A DNA stretch of 64,000 bases from Rhizobiales bacterium Ga0077537 (GTDB lineage Bacteria > Pseudomonadota > Alphaproteobacteria > Rhizobiales > Hyphomicrobiaceae): NCBI GenBank assembly GCA_001464955.1, contig LNEM01000008.1, positions 1 to 64,000 on the forward strand, in the 5' to 3' direction. Under the pieces are notes generated by a model. It searched no databases. It had not been told where the DNA came from and worked only from the letters and a program-made list of their open reading frames with translations. The translations under genes were made by a program, and so were the position numbers. Shown here one piece after another: positions 1 to 9,761 of the stretch (position 1 is its first letter; each line of letters opens with the position of its first letter).

Positions 1-227
1 ACTATGGTCGTCAATATGGACGTATCGATCCTGCCCCATGCCCGACCATCGCCGACCTGGAGCCAGGCCCGCAACGTGGGGGCGGCGCAGCGGTTACCCA
101 GAACCCTTCTCAAGTTCTTCTGCTCGGTGGGAGAGACGCGGCCGTCAATTTCCTGAAGAGCCAAAAACAGCTCTTCCGAAGCCCTGTTACAACGGATCAG
201 TAGCTGCCGGGCGTGTTGTTCTTCCAT
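1..227 (-). CDS. Hypothetical protein, N-terminal part only (runs off the left edge)
   Basis: Open minus-strand frame from ATG at 227 to the window edge: MEEQHARQLLIRCNRASEELFLALQEIDGRVSPTEQKNLRRVLGN...; not in the ORF track because it has no stop inside the window. Confidence 0.4.
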   Translation of the reverse strand, partial: MEEQHARQLLIRCNRASEELFLALQEIDGRVSPTEQKNLRRVLGNRCAAPTLRAWLQVGDGRAWGRIDTSILTTI

Positions 228-336
228 GCTTGCCTCCCGCGAATGAAAAGCCGTTCCAAGCGCGCGCGCCCAAGATTATGGTGATCTCGCGGATGCGATC
301 GTGCCAGAGACGCGCGCTTGCGACACAACCATTTAG

Positions 337-723
337 TTACTGACGATCGGACTGGTACTCTCGATTCAAATCCAAAGCGCAATTCTGACATCTTTCAGCT
401 CCAGGCGGCCAAAACAAGCAACCGAGAGAACCATGGCGATACATAAGTAATGCGCCACAGCGTGGGCAGATTGCCGCGAAAGTACTGGCTGCGCCAGCAG
501 CGACAACTGCCATTGCCCATAGGCTGTGAAAACCGAAGACCGGAACTCCTCCGATCACCAGTACAAGTCCAATTCCCATGAGCGAGAGTGCGATAGCCCT
601 AACTCGAATGAAGTACCTATTGGGCGTCTGTCCCATTTGGCCTCGACAATTGTTAGCCACGAAGGCGATGAAACGGTGATGTGAACTCAGGCTCTTCTTG
701 AAACGCGTCAACGTCGCTCGCAA
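337..723 (-). CDS. Small membrane protein with C-terminal zinc-ribbon-like CPRC...CQNC motif
   Basis: 128 aa; two hydrophobic stretches then CPRCGALLMYRHGSLGC...CQNCALDL; paralogous to the 770..1084 ORF. Confidence 0.65.
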   Translation of the reverse strand: MRATLTRFKKSLSSHHRFIAFVANNCRGQMGQTPNRYFIRVRAIALSLMGIGLVLVIGGVPVFGFHSLWAMAVVAAGAASTFAAICPRCGALLMYRHGSLGCLFWPPGAERCQNCALDLNREYQSDRQ

Positions 724-769
724 CTGGCTGGCGAAGCAGGTTATCGATTGAGGGGAAGGGGGGGGCTAG

Positions 770-1084
770 CTATCCAACGATTGTCGCTGTCTCCAAGTCG
801 AGCCCACACTTTGGGCAAGTCAATGGCACCCGGCCAACTGATCCGCCAAAACCGTCACGGCGAACCATTAAATTCCAACGACAGCGTGGGCATGGCACAA
901 CTTTCCCAACGAGTGGAGTAAAAAGCGTAGCGATGAGGAAGCCGCACGCTATCACAGCCAAATACCTCTCTGGAATTTTCCCTGCAAGTGCCGCGGTTAC
1001 CAGGAGACCGCTGGCCACTAGCGAAGCCCCAACCCCGAAGCGTTTCCATTTCGCTTGTCGGATCGCGCTTGTTACTGATTTCAC
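770..1084 (-). CDS. Small membrane protein with C-terminal zinc-ribbon-like CPRC...CPKC motif
   Basis: 104 aa; two hydrophobic stretches then CPRCRWNLMVRRDGFGG...CPKCGLDL. Confidence 0.65.
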   Translation of the reverse strand: MKSVTSAIRQAKWKRFGVGASLVASGLLVTAALAGKIPERYLAVIACGFLIATLFTPLVGKVVPCPRCRWNLMVRRDGFGGSVGRVPLTCPKCGLDLETATIVG

Positions 1085-1161
1085 AATTGGTCACTTTCGA
1101 CTGTGGTGTTGCAAGGTCAGCCAACAGTGGCTGCTCGAAACGTTTCGTCCGTTACCACAAT

Positions 1162-1482
1162 TCAATCAGTCATGATATCCACATTGCCCCTATCGATACC
1201 TGCAGCAGTCAAGAATGTCTCAATGGCTACTCGCCGATGTTTCTCGTCTATTGGCAGGTACACAATCAGACTGTCATCTGAGTACTTTAAGTATGTTTGG
1301 ATCAGATAATAATACCCGTCGACTACAACTGCGGCACCCAAATAGTCATCCAGATCGTCTCGATCTCGCTTTGCGACCACACCAAACGAGTTGCAGAACC
1401 TACTGAAACCACCTCTCACCGTGAAGGCGACCGCAAAGCGCCGCCCTGATAAAGCGCTCACGTCCACCTGCTCGATGGGCAT
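1162..1482 (-). CDS. Hypothetical protein
   Basis: Non-repetitive, protein-like C-terminal part of the 159-aa ORF; start placed at MPIEQVDVSALSGRRF, but an upstream start with a lipobox-like WAAGC is possible. Confidence 0.5.
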   Translation of the reverse strand: MPIEQVDVSALSGRRFAVAFTVRGGFSRFCNSFGVVAKRDRDDLDDYLGAAVVVDGYYYLIQTYLKYSDDSLIVYLPIDEKHRRVAIETFLTAAGIDRGNVDIMTD

Positions 1483-1938
1483 GTCAGTATCTCCGACCTC
1501 CAGCGACGGCACAGTTGCCGAGGCATCGGCACTGCAACCTGCCGCCCAACCGGATCCGCGGCCACTGCGGGCGATCCGACGGCGTACCCATAGACGCTCG
1601 GCCCATCGGCGAACCCGAGCGGGTCGGGCCGAATGTAACAAGGCTAGATCGTGTCACGCCGATTGCATGCCCGCAAGATTGCCAGCGCGCCAACTGGTAG
1701 CACTGCCCGTCCTGCCGAAGGCGGGCAAGCAAAATGGACCGCGCTTCGAAGGTGTGCGATCCCGGTGTGAGATCGGCCTGAGACGACGGCCCGCTCAGGC
1801 AAGCGACGTGGTTCATCGGCAGTGGCACGACGATCCTTCGGCGAATGGCGCTTCCGCCCGAGCGCACCAGCGTGCCATACTTTCAAAAAACACGACGTCT
1901 GAACACGCGCAGGCAATGCGCGGACAAACGGGAGGGAC

Positions 1939-2562
1939 TTGAGGGCCATGCGCGTTCGAGCCGGGCAGGAGCTTGCCACAGGCCTGCTCTTCATTTTGAT
2001 CGGGGCCGGTGCGCTCTACATCGGCGCCGACTATCCGATGGGCACACCGCAGCGACCCGGAACCGGGGTGCTGCCGAAGATCCTCTCCTGGTGCCTCATC
2101 GGGACGGGCGGTGTCCTGCTGGCGCAGGCGGTCGTCCTCGAGGCAGGCGTCTTCAAGCGAGCGCTGCCCATTGTCCTCGGCGCGGCGCTGGCCGCCGCGG
2201 CCGTCGCGTTCGGAGCCCCGATGGTCGGGGCTGGACCAGCCTGGGCCGTGGTGCCGGCCGTCGTCGGCTTTCTCCTGCTCATGGACCGCCTCGTTCCCGG
2301 CACAGCGTGGCGGCCACTGATCGCCGTGACACTCGCCACTGTCGCTTTCGGCCTCACCATCGACGGGCTCGGCCTCATCGTCGCGATGGTCATCTCGCTC
2401 ACGATCTGCGCGCTCGGAACGCCCGAGACGCGATGGCCCGAGTACGTCGGGTTCCTGCTCATCATGATCGCGCTCGCCGTCGGGACATTCATCTGGCTGC
2501 TCGGCATGCCGATCCCCGTCTGGCCGGTGAAAGTGCCGGACTGGCTCAAGTTCCTTCGCTGA
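1939..2562 (+). CDS. tctB: Tripartite tricarboxylate transporter TctB family protein
   Basis: Small multi-TM protein directly upstream of a TctA-like ORF; N-term GLLFILIGAGALYIGADYPMGTPQRPGTGVLPKI is typical of TctB. Confidence 0.85.
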   Translation: MRAMRVRAGQELATGLLFILIGAGALYIGADYPMGTPQRPGTGVLPKILSWCLIGTGGVLLAQAVVLEAGVFKRALPIVLGAALAAAAVAFGAPMVGAGPAWAVVPAVVGFLLLMDRLVPGTAWRPLIAVTLATVAFGLTIDGLGLIVAMVISLTICALGTPETRWPEYVGFLLIMIALAVGTFIWLLGMPIPVWPVKVPDWLKFLR

Positions 2563-2577
2563 GGGGCGCATCGACGC

Positions 2578-4086
2578 ATGGAACTCGGGCAGGTCTTCTC
2601 AAATCTCGCACTGGGGTTCTCGGTGGCGTTCTCGCCGCTGAACCTCTTCTGGTGCTTTATGGGGGCATTCATCGGCACGGCGATCGGCGTGCTGCCGGGC
2701 GTCGGCCCGGTGGCCACCATGGCGCTGCTGCTGCCGATCACCTACTTCCTGACGCCCGAAGGCGCGCTGATCATGCTCGCCGGCATCTACTACGGCGCGC
2801 AGTATGGCGGCTCGACCACGGCAATCCTCGTGAACCTGCCGGGCGAGGCATCGTCGGTCGTGACGGCGCTCGACGGCTACCAGATGGCGCGACAGGGGCG
2901 TGCCGGGCCAGCCCTCGCCATCGCGGCCCTGGGCTCGTTCTTCGCCGGCACGGTCGCGACCTTCGCCATCGTGCTGGCGGCGCCGCCGCTGACGAAGCTC
3001 GCGCAGCAGTTCGCGCCGGCCGACTATTTCTCGCTGATGACGCTCGGGCTCGTCCTGGCCGTGGTGATGGCGTCGGGCTCGATCGTGAAGGCGATCGGCA
3101 TGATCTTCCTCGGCATGCTGCTGGGGCTGATCGGCACGGACGTCAACACCGGCAACACACGTTTCACGTTCGACATCGGCGATCTCTTCGACGGCATCGG
3201 CTTCGTCATCGTGGCGATGGGCCTCTTCGGCATCGGCGAGGTCATCAAGAACCTCGGGGACGTCGAGCGACGCGACCTCGTCTCGTCGAAGATCTCCGGC
3301 CTCATGCCGACGTGGGACGACATCAAGCGGTCGAGCATGCCGGTGGTGCGCGGCACGTTCCTCGGCGGCATCCTCGGCATCCTGCCGGGCGGCGGCGCGG
3401 TGCTCGGTTCGTTCGCGTCCTATGCACTCGAGAAGAAGATGTCGCCGACACCGGAGAAGTTCGGCACCGGCATGATCGAGGCCGTCGCGGGGCCAGAGGC
3501 CGCCAATAATGCCGCGGCGCAGACGTCGTTCATCCCCATGTTGACGCTCGGCATCCCGTCCAACGCCGTAATGGCGATGATGATTGGCGGCATGATGATC
3601 CACGGGATCGTGCCGGGGCCGCAGGTGATGGATCAGAAGCCGGGCCTGTTCTGGGGCATGATCGTCTCGATGTGGCTCGGCAATGCCATGCTGGTCATTC
3701 TCAACCTGCCGCTGATCGGCATCTGGGTGAAGATGCTGCTGGTGCCCTACCGGCTGCTCGCCCTCGCGATCCTGTTCTTCTGCTGCATCGGCGTCTACAG
3801 CCTCAACAATCTCTGGTCCGAAGCGCTGTTCATGGCGATGTTCGGGGTGCTCGGCTATGTGTTCATCCGGCTCGGATGCGAACCGGCGCCGCTGCTGCTC
3901 GGGTATCTGCTCGGGCCGCTGATGGAGGTCTACATGCGCCGCGCGATGCTGCTGTCGCGGGGCGATCCGATGGTATTCATCGAGCGGCCGCTGTCGCTGA
4001 CGTTCCTGCTCATCGCGCTCGTCGCGCTGATCCTCGTCATCCTGCCGAACATCCGGAAGACCCGCGAGCAAGCGTTCCAGGAATAA
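2578..4086 (+). CDS. tctA: Tripartite tricarboxylate transporter permease TctA
   Basis: 502 aa; GVLPGVGPVATMALLLPITYFLTPEGALIMLAGIYYGAQYGGSTTAILVNLPGE signature. Confidence 0.95.
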   Translation: MELGQVFSNLALGFSVAFSPLNLFWCFMGAFIGTAIGVLPGVGPVATMALLLPITYFLTPEGALIMLAGIYYGAQYGGSTTAILVNLPGEASSVVTALDGYQMARQGRAGPALAIAALGSFFAGTVATFAIVLAAPPLTKLAQQFAPADYFSLMTLGLVLAVVMASGSIVKAIGMIFLGMLLGLIGTDVNTGNTRFTFDIGDLFDGIGFVIVAMGLFGIGEVIKNLGDVERRDLVSSKISGLMPTWDDIKRSSMPVVRGTFLGGILGILPGGGAVLGSFASYALEKKMSPTPEKFGTGMIEAVAGPEAANNAAAQTSFIPMLTLGIPSNAVMAMMIGGMMIHGIVPGPQVMDQKPGLFWGMIVSMWLGNAMLVILNLPLIGIWVKMLLVPYRLLALAILFFCCIGVYSLNNLWSEALFMAMFGVLGYVFIRLGCEPAPLLLGYLLGPLMEVYMRRAMLLSRGDPMVFIERPLSLTFLLIALVALILVILPNIRKTREQAFQE

Positions 4087-4146
4087 CTACCGCTCCGGTC
4101 GCACGGCGTGTGCGACCACCCCTACCAACGAAGAGAGGCCCGAAGC

Positions 4147-5118
4147 ATGAAACGTCGTGAATTCCTTGGCGCAGCCGGCGCCACGCTTGCCGCAAGCGCG
4201 CTCCCGCACACCGCAGCGCGGGCGGCCCAGTGGCCCGACAAGCCGGTCAAGTTCATCCTCCCCTACGCGCCCGGCGGCGCGACCGACTTGGTGGCACGGC
4301 CCTGGGCCGAGATGCTGACGAAGGCGTTCAACCAGCAGTTCGTGCTCGAGCATCGCGGCGGCGCGGGCGGCATGATCGGCACCGAGGCTGCGTCCAAGGC
4401 GGCGGCGGACGGCTATACGTTCCTGCTGACGCCGAATGCGACGATGACGGTGCTGCCGAACCTGCGCAAGACGCCCTACGACCCGATGAAGAGTTTCGAT
4501 CCCGTGGGGCGGGTCGGCGACCTCGTGACGGGCTTCGTCATCCATCCCTCGGTCGGGCCGAAGACGTTCAAGGAGATGGTCGAGTACGCCAAGAAGAACC
4601 CCGGCAAGCTCACCTACGGCTCGGCGGGCCTCGGCACCGCAACGCAGATGCGGCTCGAGATGCTGAAGTTCAAGGCCGGGATCGACATCCTGCATGTCCC
4701 CTACCGCGGCAGCGCCGACGCGCTCAACGACCTGCTGCCCGGCAATGTCCAGATGATGAACGAGATCAACGTGCTGCCGCACGTGAAGGCGGGCAAGCTG
4801 ATCCTGCTCAACATCAATCACTCGGCACGCAACCCGGATTTCCCGGACACGCCGACGCTGACCGAACTCGGCATGCCGGATGCCGACGTGCCCATCTGGT
4901 ACTCGGTGTGGGCGCCTGCCGGAACGCCGAAGGAGATCATCACCACGTTCAACGCCAAGATCGTCGAACTGGCGAAGGGCGACGACATGAAGGCCCGGCT
5001 ACGCGCGATCAATACGCAAGCGCCAATCCAGACGCCCGAAGAGATGCGCGCCTATCTCGAACTCGACTCGAAGCGCAACGCCGACCTGATCAAGACGGCG
5101 AACATCAAGCTCGAGTAG
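4147..5118 (+). CDS. tctC: Tripartite tricarboxylate transporter substrate-binding protein (Bug/TctC family)
   Basis: Tat-like MKRREFLGAAGATLAASAL leader; WPDKPVKFILPYAPGGATDLVAR and GGAGGMIGTEA motifs. Confidence 0.92.
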   Translation: MKRREFLGAAGATLAASALPHTAARAAQWPDKPVKFILPYAPGGATDLVARPWAEMLTKAFNQQFVLEHRGGAGGMIGTEAASKAAADGYTFLLTPNATMTVLPNLRKTPYDPMKSFDPVGRVGDLVTGFVIHPSVGPKTFKEMVEYAKKNPGKLTYGSAGLGTATQMRLEMLKFKAGIDILHVPYRGSADALNDLLPGNVQMMNEINVLPHVKAGKLILLNINHSARNPDFPDTPTLTELGMPDADVPIWYSVWAPAGTPKEIITTFNAKIVELAKGDDMKARLRAINTQAPIQTPEEMRAYLELDSKRNADLIKTANIKLE

Positions 5119-5205
5119 CCGCGGCGATACACCCGCGGGCGGGCAAGCGAGCGACGGGCCGCGCAGGCGACTGCGCGGCCCTCGCGAGGCGCATGAGCGG
5201 GGGCC

Positions 5206-6132
5206 ATGCCGGGCGGCGTGTTCAAAGGCATCGGGGAACGGCTCGGGCGAGCCGGCGGGGCAAGCGCAACTTGGCTCGGTAGTACGCCGGGCCTTGTTGC
5301 GACGATGGCGCTCGCGATGTTCGCGCTGCTCGCCATTTCGGCCTACGTCGACGGGACGCCCGAGCGTATTCCGTTCTTCGGGCTCTACGTGGGGCTTGGG
5401 GTGCTCACGCTGGCTGCACCCGTGATGCTCGTCTGGCTGCATCGCAGGCGCCAGCAGCGCGTCATCGACAAGATCCGCCGAATCTTCACGGTCGCCAGCG
5501 AGCAACTGGCCCAAGGCAACGATACGGCGGCCCGGCGGGCGCTTGCCTCAATTCGTCGCTGGGAGCAGCATTGGCGGCTCGGCGACAGCGTGACGTACCG
5601 GGCCGGGTATTCCGTCTTCGTGGTCGGCCTGACCACGCTCATCGCGGCGTCGCGCCTGTTCGTGCTGACGTTCGTCGGTGACCTCCAGCCGCCCGGCGAG
5701 CAGCGACCCACGGACTTCGCAGAGACCTTCCAGTACTACGCCGAACGCCCCATTGCGCTCTGGGCTCTTGCGTTTCTCGCATTCTCTGCCGGCCTGATGG
5801 CGACGACCCAACTGAAGGACCTGAAGGGGGCGCCATGGTCGACGTTCTACGGCGATCAACTGGCGGCGGTCCTCCGCGCGGGGCGCGGGCTGAGGGCCGC
5901 GCCCCGCGGCCGGAAGCCGTCTCGGACCGGCATCGTTTCGGATCGGGAGCTGCTCGGCCTGCCGCCGGTGTTCACGGCCGCCGAGTTGAAGCGCGCCTGG
6001 CTCACGCTCGTGCGCGAGTTGCATCCGGATCGCTTTCCTTTCGCCGATACGAGCGAGAAAGCCGCCAAGGACGCCGCCTTGAAGCGCGTCAATGCCGCGC
6101 GTGATCGGCTGGCGGGGCAGGTGGTGGAGTGA
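5206..6132 (+). CDS. Membrane protein with C-terminal J-domain-like segment
   Basis: Several TM segments, then ELKRAWLTLVRELHPDRFPFADTSEKAAKDAALKRVNAARDRL (HPD motif). Confidence 0.75.
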   Translation: MPGGVFKGIGERLGRAGGASATWLGSTPGLVATMALAMFALLAISAYVDGTPERIPFFGLYVGLGVLTLAAPVMLVWLHRRRQQRVIDKIRRIFTVASEQLAQGNDTAARRALASIRRWEQHWRLGDSVTYRAGYSVFVVGLTTLIAASRLFVLTFVGDLQPPGEQRPTDFAETFQYYAERPIALWALAFLAFSAGLMATTQLKDLKGAPWSTFYGDQLAAVLRAGRGLRAAPRGRKPSRTGIVSDRELLGLPPVFTAAELKRAWLTLVRELHPDRFPFADTSEKAAKDAALKRVNAARDRLAGQVVE

Positions 6133-6168
6133 AGGGGTGGGGGCGCAGCCTACAAAAAGTGCAAGCTC

Positions 6169-6996
6169 CTATGGTATCGGATTTGCATGCTTATCGTCGA
6201 CGACTGCACCTAGTCCGCTCAAACGACGTGCTGCGCTCCGCTTTTGCTCCTCTGACAGCCCCTTTGAGGCAAGGAAACGGTAAGACGCTTCGTCCAGCGA
6301 GTTTTGAGACATATTGAACGCTACGTTGACGTCCTCATGGCCGAGATCGTCAACGTAGGTCTTATAAGCAAAGCCCGCGTGAACGGCCGCCGCGATCAAA
6401 GAGCCGTTGGCAACGTAGTCGGGACCCAGCGTCGTGCCGCAAGGGTAACTGCAGTTCAATTTCTCTGCCCGATGCTTGAGGCCGTAGCTTCCGCTGCGTC
6501 GATTGATTGTTTTCATCGGCACAATTAGCTGAACAAGAACCAAGCTGCGCAGGAACTCCTCGATCCCCTCATCGGAAAGGAGCCGTTCGCGCTCCACAAG
6601 AAACCGCGCGTGATGCTCCACCGCGCTCTCCCACTTGCTATCCGACTTCCTCATTGGCCGCCCGATCCCGTAGCCCCAATGCGTAAGCATTGGATGAGCG
6701 CCCATTACGGCGCGGATCGCGATCCGCCCAGCGGCAATGCAAAGTGGCCTTTCGTCGACATCGTGTCCCCGCTCGCGGAGGAAAGCTGAATACGCTCGCG
6801 CCGAAATCTGACAAGTCAGCTCACTGCCGGAGCCGACGGAGGCAAGCAATGATGCATGCGTATTGAAGCCGAGACCGCGTGCTATGGCTTCACTCAAGTG
6901 ACTTGATTTGATGCCCGGAAGCGCTTCGGCTACGTCGCGCTTGATCGCAGCGGCCGTGGCAGCGGTTATAGAAATGCACAGTTTGAACGTCAGCAT
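6169..6996 (-). CDS. Hypothetical protein
   Basis: 275 aa; N-terminal KSSHLSEAIARGLGFNTHASLLA segment; lower GC than flanks. Confidence 0.65.
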   Translation of the reverse strand: MLTFKLCISITAATAAAIKRDVAEALPGIKSSHLSEAIARGLGFNTHASLLASVGSGSELTCQISARAYSAFLRERGHDVDERPLCIAAGRIAIRAVMGAHPMLTHWGYGIGRPMRKSDSKWESAVEHHARFLVERERLLSDEGIEEFLRSLVLVQLIVPMKTINRRSGSYGLKHRAEKLNCSYPCGTTLGPDYVANGSLIAAAVHAGFAYKTYVDDLGHEDVNVAFNMSQNSLDEASYRFLASKGLSEEQKRSAARRLSGLGAVVDDKHANPIP

Positions 6997-7259
6997 GACT
7001 GCATCCTCCTCGGTAGGCTGGCAGTCCGCCGATTACGCTGCAGCCTCAGAAAGAGATGCAGAGAAGTGCAAGTCTCGAATGAAGGACGTTTGACCCGGCG
7101 ACAGGTCTGAGGTGCCCAGCCTCGCGCTAGGTTCCGTTGAGTCGTCGGGCAAAGTCAAGACCTAGAAATCTGCAAGCGGTACTCATCGGCTCTTCAAACC
7201 AGCGAGAGCGAATCGGGATACCCATCAGCCGGATCGGCAAAGTATTTCAGGAGCGTCGG

Positions 7260-7895
7260 ATGAACTCGGCGTCGGCAGGCTTTTCACCCAACCAGCCAGA
7301 GCTGGCCAAGATTATTTTCAGCTTGGAGGAACTGGCGGACCTTAAGAGAGCGGCAACTCAAGAGCGGCCCTACGCGCAGAGACTGAGCGCAGGTCTCATC
7401 GTCCGCCTCCTCACCACAGCGAAAGGTGACGCGCCATATGTCCTCGACGCAATCGACGCGCTGGAAGGCGTGCGGCCGCACTCCAATATCAAGTCGGCCA
7501 GCCAGTTCCGATACCCGCCCTTGCATCCACTCTGGCATCGGCATTTTTTCGCCCCGCGCCACATGATGCGAAACGTAGGCGAGCGGTGGGGCATCGCGCG
7601 CGGTGAGGGGAATATTGACTTGGATCAGATGATCGGGGGTGTTGCCAACGAACACGGGCAAGATCCCGACATCTGGCCTGGAGTCCTCGCCCACGAATTC
7701 GTAGATGGGTACGCAGAACGCTCGCGGTCCCGACGCCTAACTGGTGACTGGATCGTCTTCGCCGAGTACGAGGGTAGCCGCTACTATCTTGATCTTGCCT
7801 CGCATGAGGAGGGTAAGGGAGAGCGCGCTGAACGCCTTCTGACCAAGCTCCGCAACTCAGCACTTGCCGAATTCTCTTTCGCATTCAGCGAGTAA
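7260..7895 (+). CDS. Hypothetical protein
   Basis: Protein-like ORF from MNSASAGFSPNQPELAKIIFSLEEL; the track ORF starts earlier at 7137. Confidence 0.55.
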   Translation: MNSASAGFSPNQPELAKIIFSLEELADLKRAATQERPYAQRLSAGLIVRLLTTAKGDAPYVLDAIDALEGVRPHSNIKSASQFRYPPLHPLWHRHFFAPRHMMRNVGERWGIARGEGNIDLDQMIGGVANEHGQDPDIWPGVLAHEFVDGYAERSRSRRLTGDWIVFAEYEGSRYYLDLASHEEGKGERAERLLTKLRNSALAEFSFAFSE

Positions 7896-7944
7896 TCCGC
7901 TGCTCAGATCAATCTGCAAAATAGCAAAATGATATGAAATTGGC

Positions 7945-8015
7945 GCGCCCTGCGGGAATCGAACCCGCCTTTGCAACGTGAAAGGCTGCCGTCCTAACCG
8001 ATAGACGAAGGGCGC
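7945..8015 (-). tRNA. tRNA-Glu (TTC)
   Basis: Reverse complement GCGCCCTTCGTCTATCGGTTAGGACGGCAGCCTTTCACGTTGCAAAGGCGGGTTCGATTCCCGCAGGGCGC; 7-bp acceptor pairing, anticodon loop CTTTCAC. Confidence 0.93.
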
Positions 8016-8128
8016 GCGCGGGGCGGACAATAGGCATGGGGGGCGGGCTTAGCAAGCGCCGCGTGCGACTTTTCGAGAGGTTCGGACGAGAGGCCGCGCC
8101 CCCGTCCGGTGCCCGCCTAGCCGCGCCG

Positions 8129-8704
8129 TCAGAGTTGCAGCGCCGCCTCTCGCGCGAGGGCCCGAAAACGCTCGGCAAACGCGGCGCGGGCGGTTGGATC
8201 GCTCTCCGGCGGGAACCACGGCGCCCACTGGTTGCCGTCGAACGGGCCGATGATCGTCTCGAGGAAGGCGGTGTCGCCCGCCAGCGGAATGATGGTGTGC
8301 CACGCGGGCGCGCGTAGCCGTGTCATGCGGGCGCCGGGCCAGGGCCCTGCCGAGAGCACCACGGGCGTCACGACCGCGCCGTCGTCCGAGCAGTGCATCA
8401 CGACGAACTGGCCGGAGAGCGCCAGAAATGACTTCCCCGACTTGAAGTTGATGTGGGGATGGTCGCAGCTCGTCGGCGGCAGCGCGATGACCATCTCGTG
8501 CAGCGTGTCGGCCTCGCCGGTGTGCAGCATGAGGCGCGCGCGGCCGTTCGGCGCAGACTTCGCAGCGGTGATCACCGCCGCAATCTCGGCCGCGCCGACG
8601 GTGACCGGATCGGCCGCCGTCACCAGGACCGAGGACGTCCGCGGCGTGAACGGGCTGGCGCGACCCGCCACGATCTTCCGGCCGATCGCGTCGGGCGCGG
8701 TCAC
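8129..8704 (-). CDS. WbuC-like cupin-fold protein
   Basis: LHEMVIALPPTSCDHPHINFKSGKSFLALSGQFVVMHCSDDG cupin-like segment; GTG start overlaps the upstream FkbM stop by 4 nt. Confidence 0.6.
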   Translation of the reverse strand: MTAPDAIGRKIVAGRASPFTPRTSSVLVTAADPVTVGAAEIAAVITAAKSAPNGRARLMLHTGEADTLHEMVIALPPTSCDHPHINFKSGKSFLALSGQFVVMHCSDDGAVVTPVVLSAGPWPGARMTRLRAPAWHTIIPLAGDTAFLETIIGPFDGNQWAPWFPPESDPTARAAFAERFRALAREAALQL

Positions 8705-9726
8705 GAGGCGTCCTTCAGCTCGCGGGTCCACTGGTTGACCTGCGGGTAGAAGTCGCTGCCGCCGCCGAGTTCGACGCCGTAGATCGACGCGAAGATGCCC
8801 TTGGCGCGCTCCCACTGCTCGTCGGGAACCGTGCGGTAGCGGCCGAGGAAACGGGCGGTGCGCAGGCGCAGCGTCTTCGAGAGGCGCGTCTCGCGGACGG
8901 CGGGCGTCAGGCGGCCGGCCACGGCCTCGTCGCGGAGGATGTCGACGGCAAGGTCGGGCGCGTTGTTCAGGTAGCAGAAGTAGGCGAGCTTCAGGGCCGC
9001 GATGGTCGCGGCCTCGCCCTTGAACAGTTTCCCAAGCTGCTCGGGGCGGCGAATCCAGACGGCGTCGGCGGCGACGAGGATGCCGTAGCGGAAGTCCTCG
9101 TTTTCGATCGGGTCGGGCTTCCGGAAGAGGCCGAGGCGCGGATAGCCGTAGCCCTTGTAGTCGAGGTTCAGGAGGATGTAGTCGCGGGCCAGCAGGTAGT
9201 CGTGGCTCTCGGAGAAGAGCTTCTGGCCGATGAAGCAGGGCTGGAAGTTGCAGCTCGAGCGGATGCCCAGCACGCCCTTGCCGAGGAGTCGCTCGGCGCC
9301 CTCGATGACGTCCTGCTCGGTGCCTTCGGTGTCGACCTTGAGGAAGTCCGGCACCACGCCGAGCCCTTCGAAGACGTCGTCGGCGCGCTCAGTCTCGATC
9401 TTGATGATGCGCTCGATCTCGGCCTGTCCAGGCTTCAGGTGGCGGAAGCATTCGGACGTCAGATCGGGCTTCAGGCAGGAACTGAGGCCGCGGTGCTTCA
9501 GGAGATGGAAGTCGCGCGTGCCCTTCTGACGGTCGAGCGCTGTCTCGTGCACCTCGTAGGAAAAGATCGGCGACTTCGTGTAGATCGCGCGCAGCCGGTC
9601 GGCTTCCTCGGTGTCGGGCTCGAAGGCGATGTAGCGGAGCGGGGCGTCGAAGCCGTTCCAGCTCGGGTGCATGCCATAGCGGGCGCCGATATCGGCGACG
9701 ACAGTCAGATCATCGAGGCGTGACAT
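8701..9726 (-). CDS. FkbM family methyltransferase
   Basis: MSRLDDLTVVADIGARYGMHPSW...; GVVPDFLKVDTEGTEQDVIEGAERLL. Confidence 0.85.
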   Translation of the reverse strand: MSRLDDLTVVADIGARYGMHPSWNGFDAPLRYIAFEPDTEEADRLRAIYTKSPIFSYEVHETALDRQKGTRDFHLLKHRGLSSCLKPDLTSECFRHLKPGQAEIERIIKIETERADDVFEGLGVVPDFLKVDTEGTEQDVIEGAERLLGKGVLGIRSSCNFQPCFIGQKLFSESHDYLLARDYILLNLDYKGYGYPRLGLFRKPDPIENEDFRYGILVAADAVWIRRPEQLGKLFKGEAATIAALKLAYFCYLNNAPDLAVDILRDEAVAGRLTPAVRETRLSKTLRLRTARFLGRYRTVPDEQWERAKGIFASIYGVELGGGSDFYPQVNQWTRELKDAS

Positions 9727-9761
9727 GGTGATTTCCTGATCAATGGAACGGAATGGGCGGC

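Noticed and set aside
1391-1942. 183-aa plus-strand ORF upstream of tctB
   Set aside because: Arg-rich, overlaps the more protein-like minus-strand 1162-1482 ORF and has no motif.
9202-9723. 173-aa plus-strand ORF inside the FkbM gene
   Set aside because: Antisense to a confidently assigned methyltransferase; no independent support.
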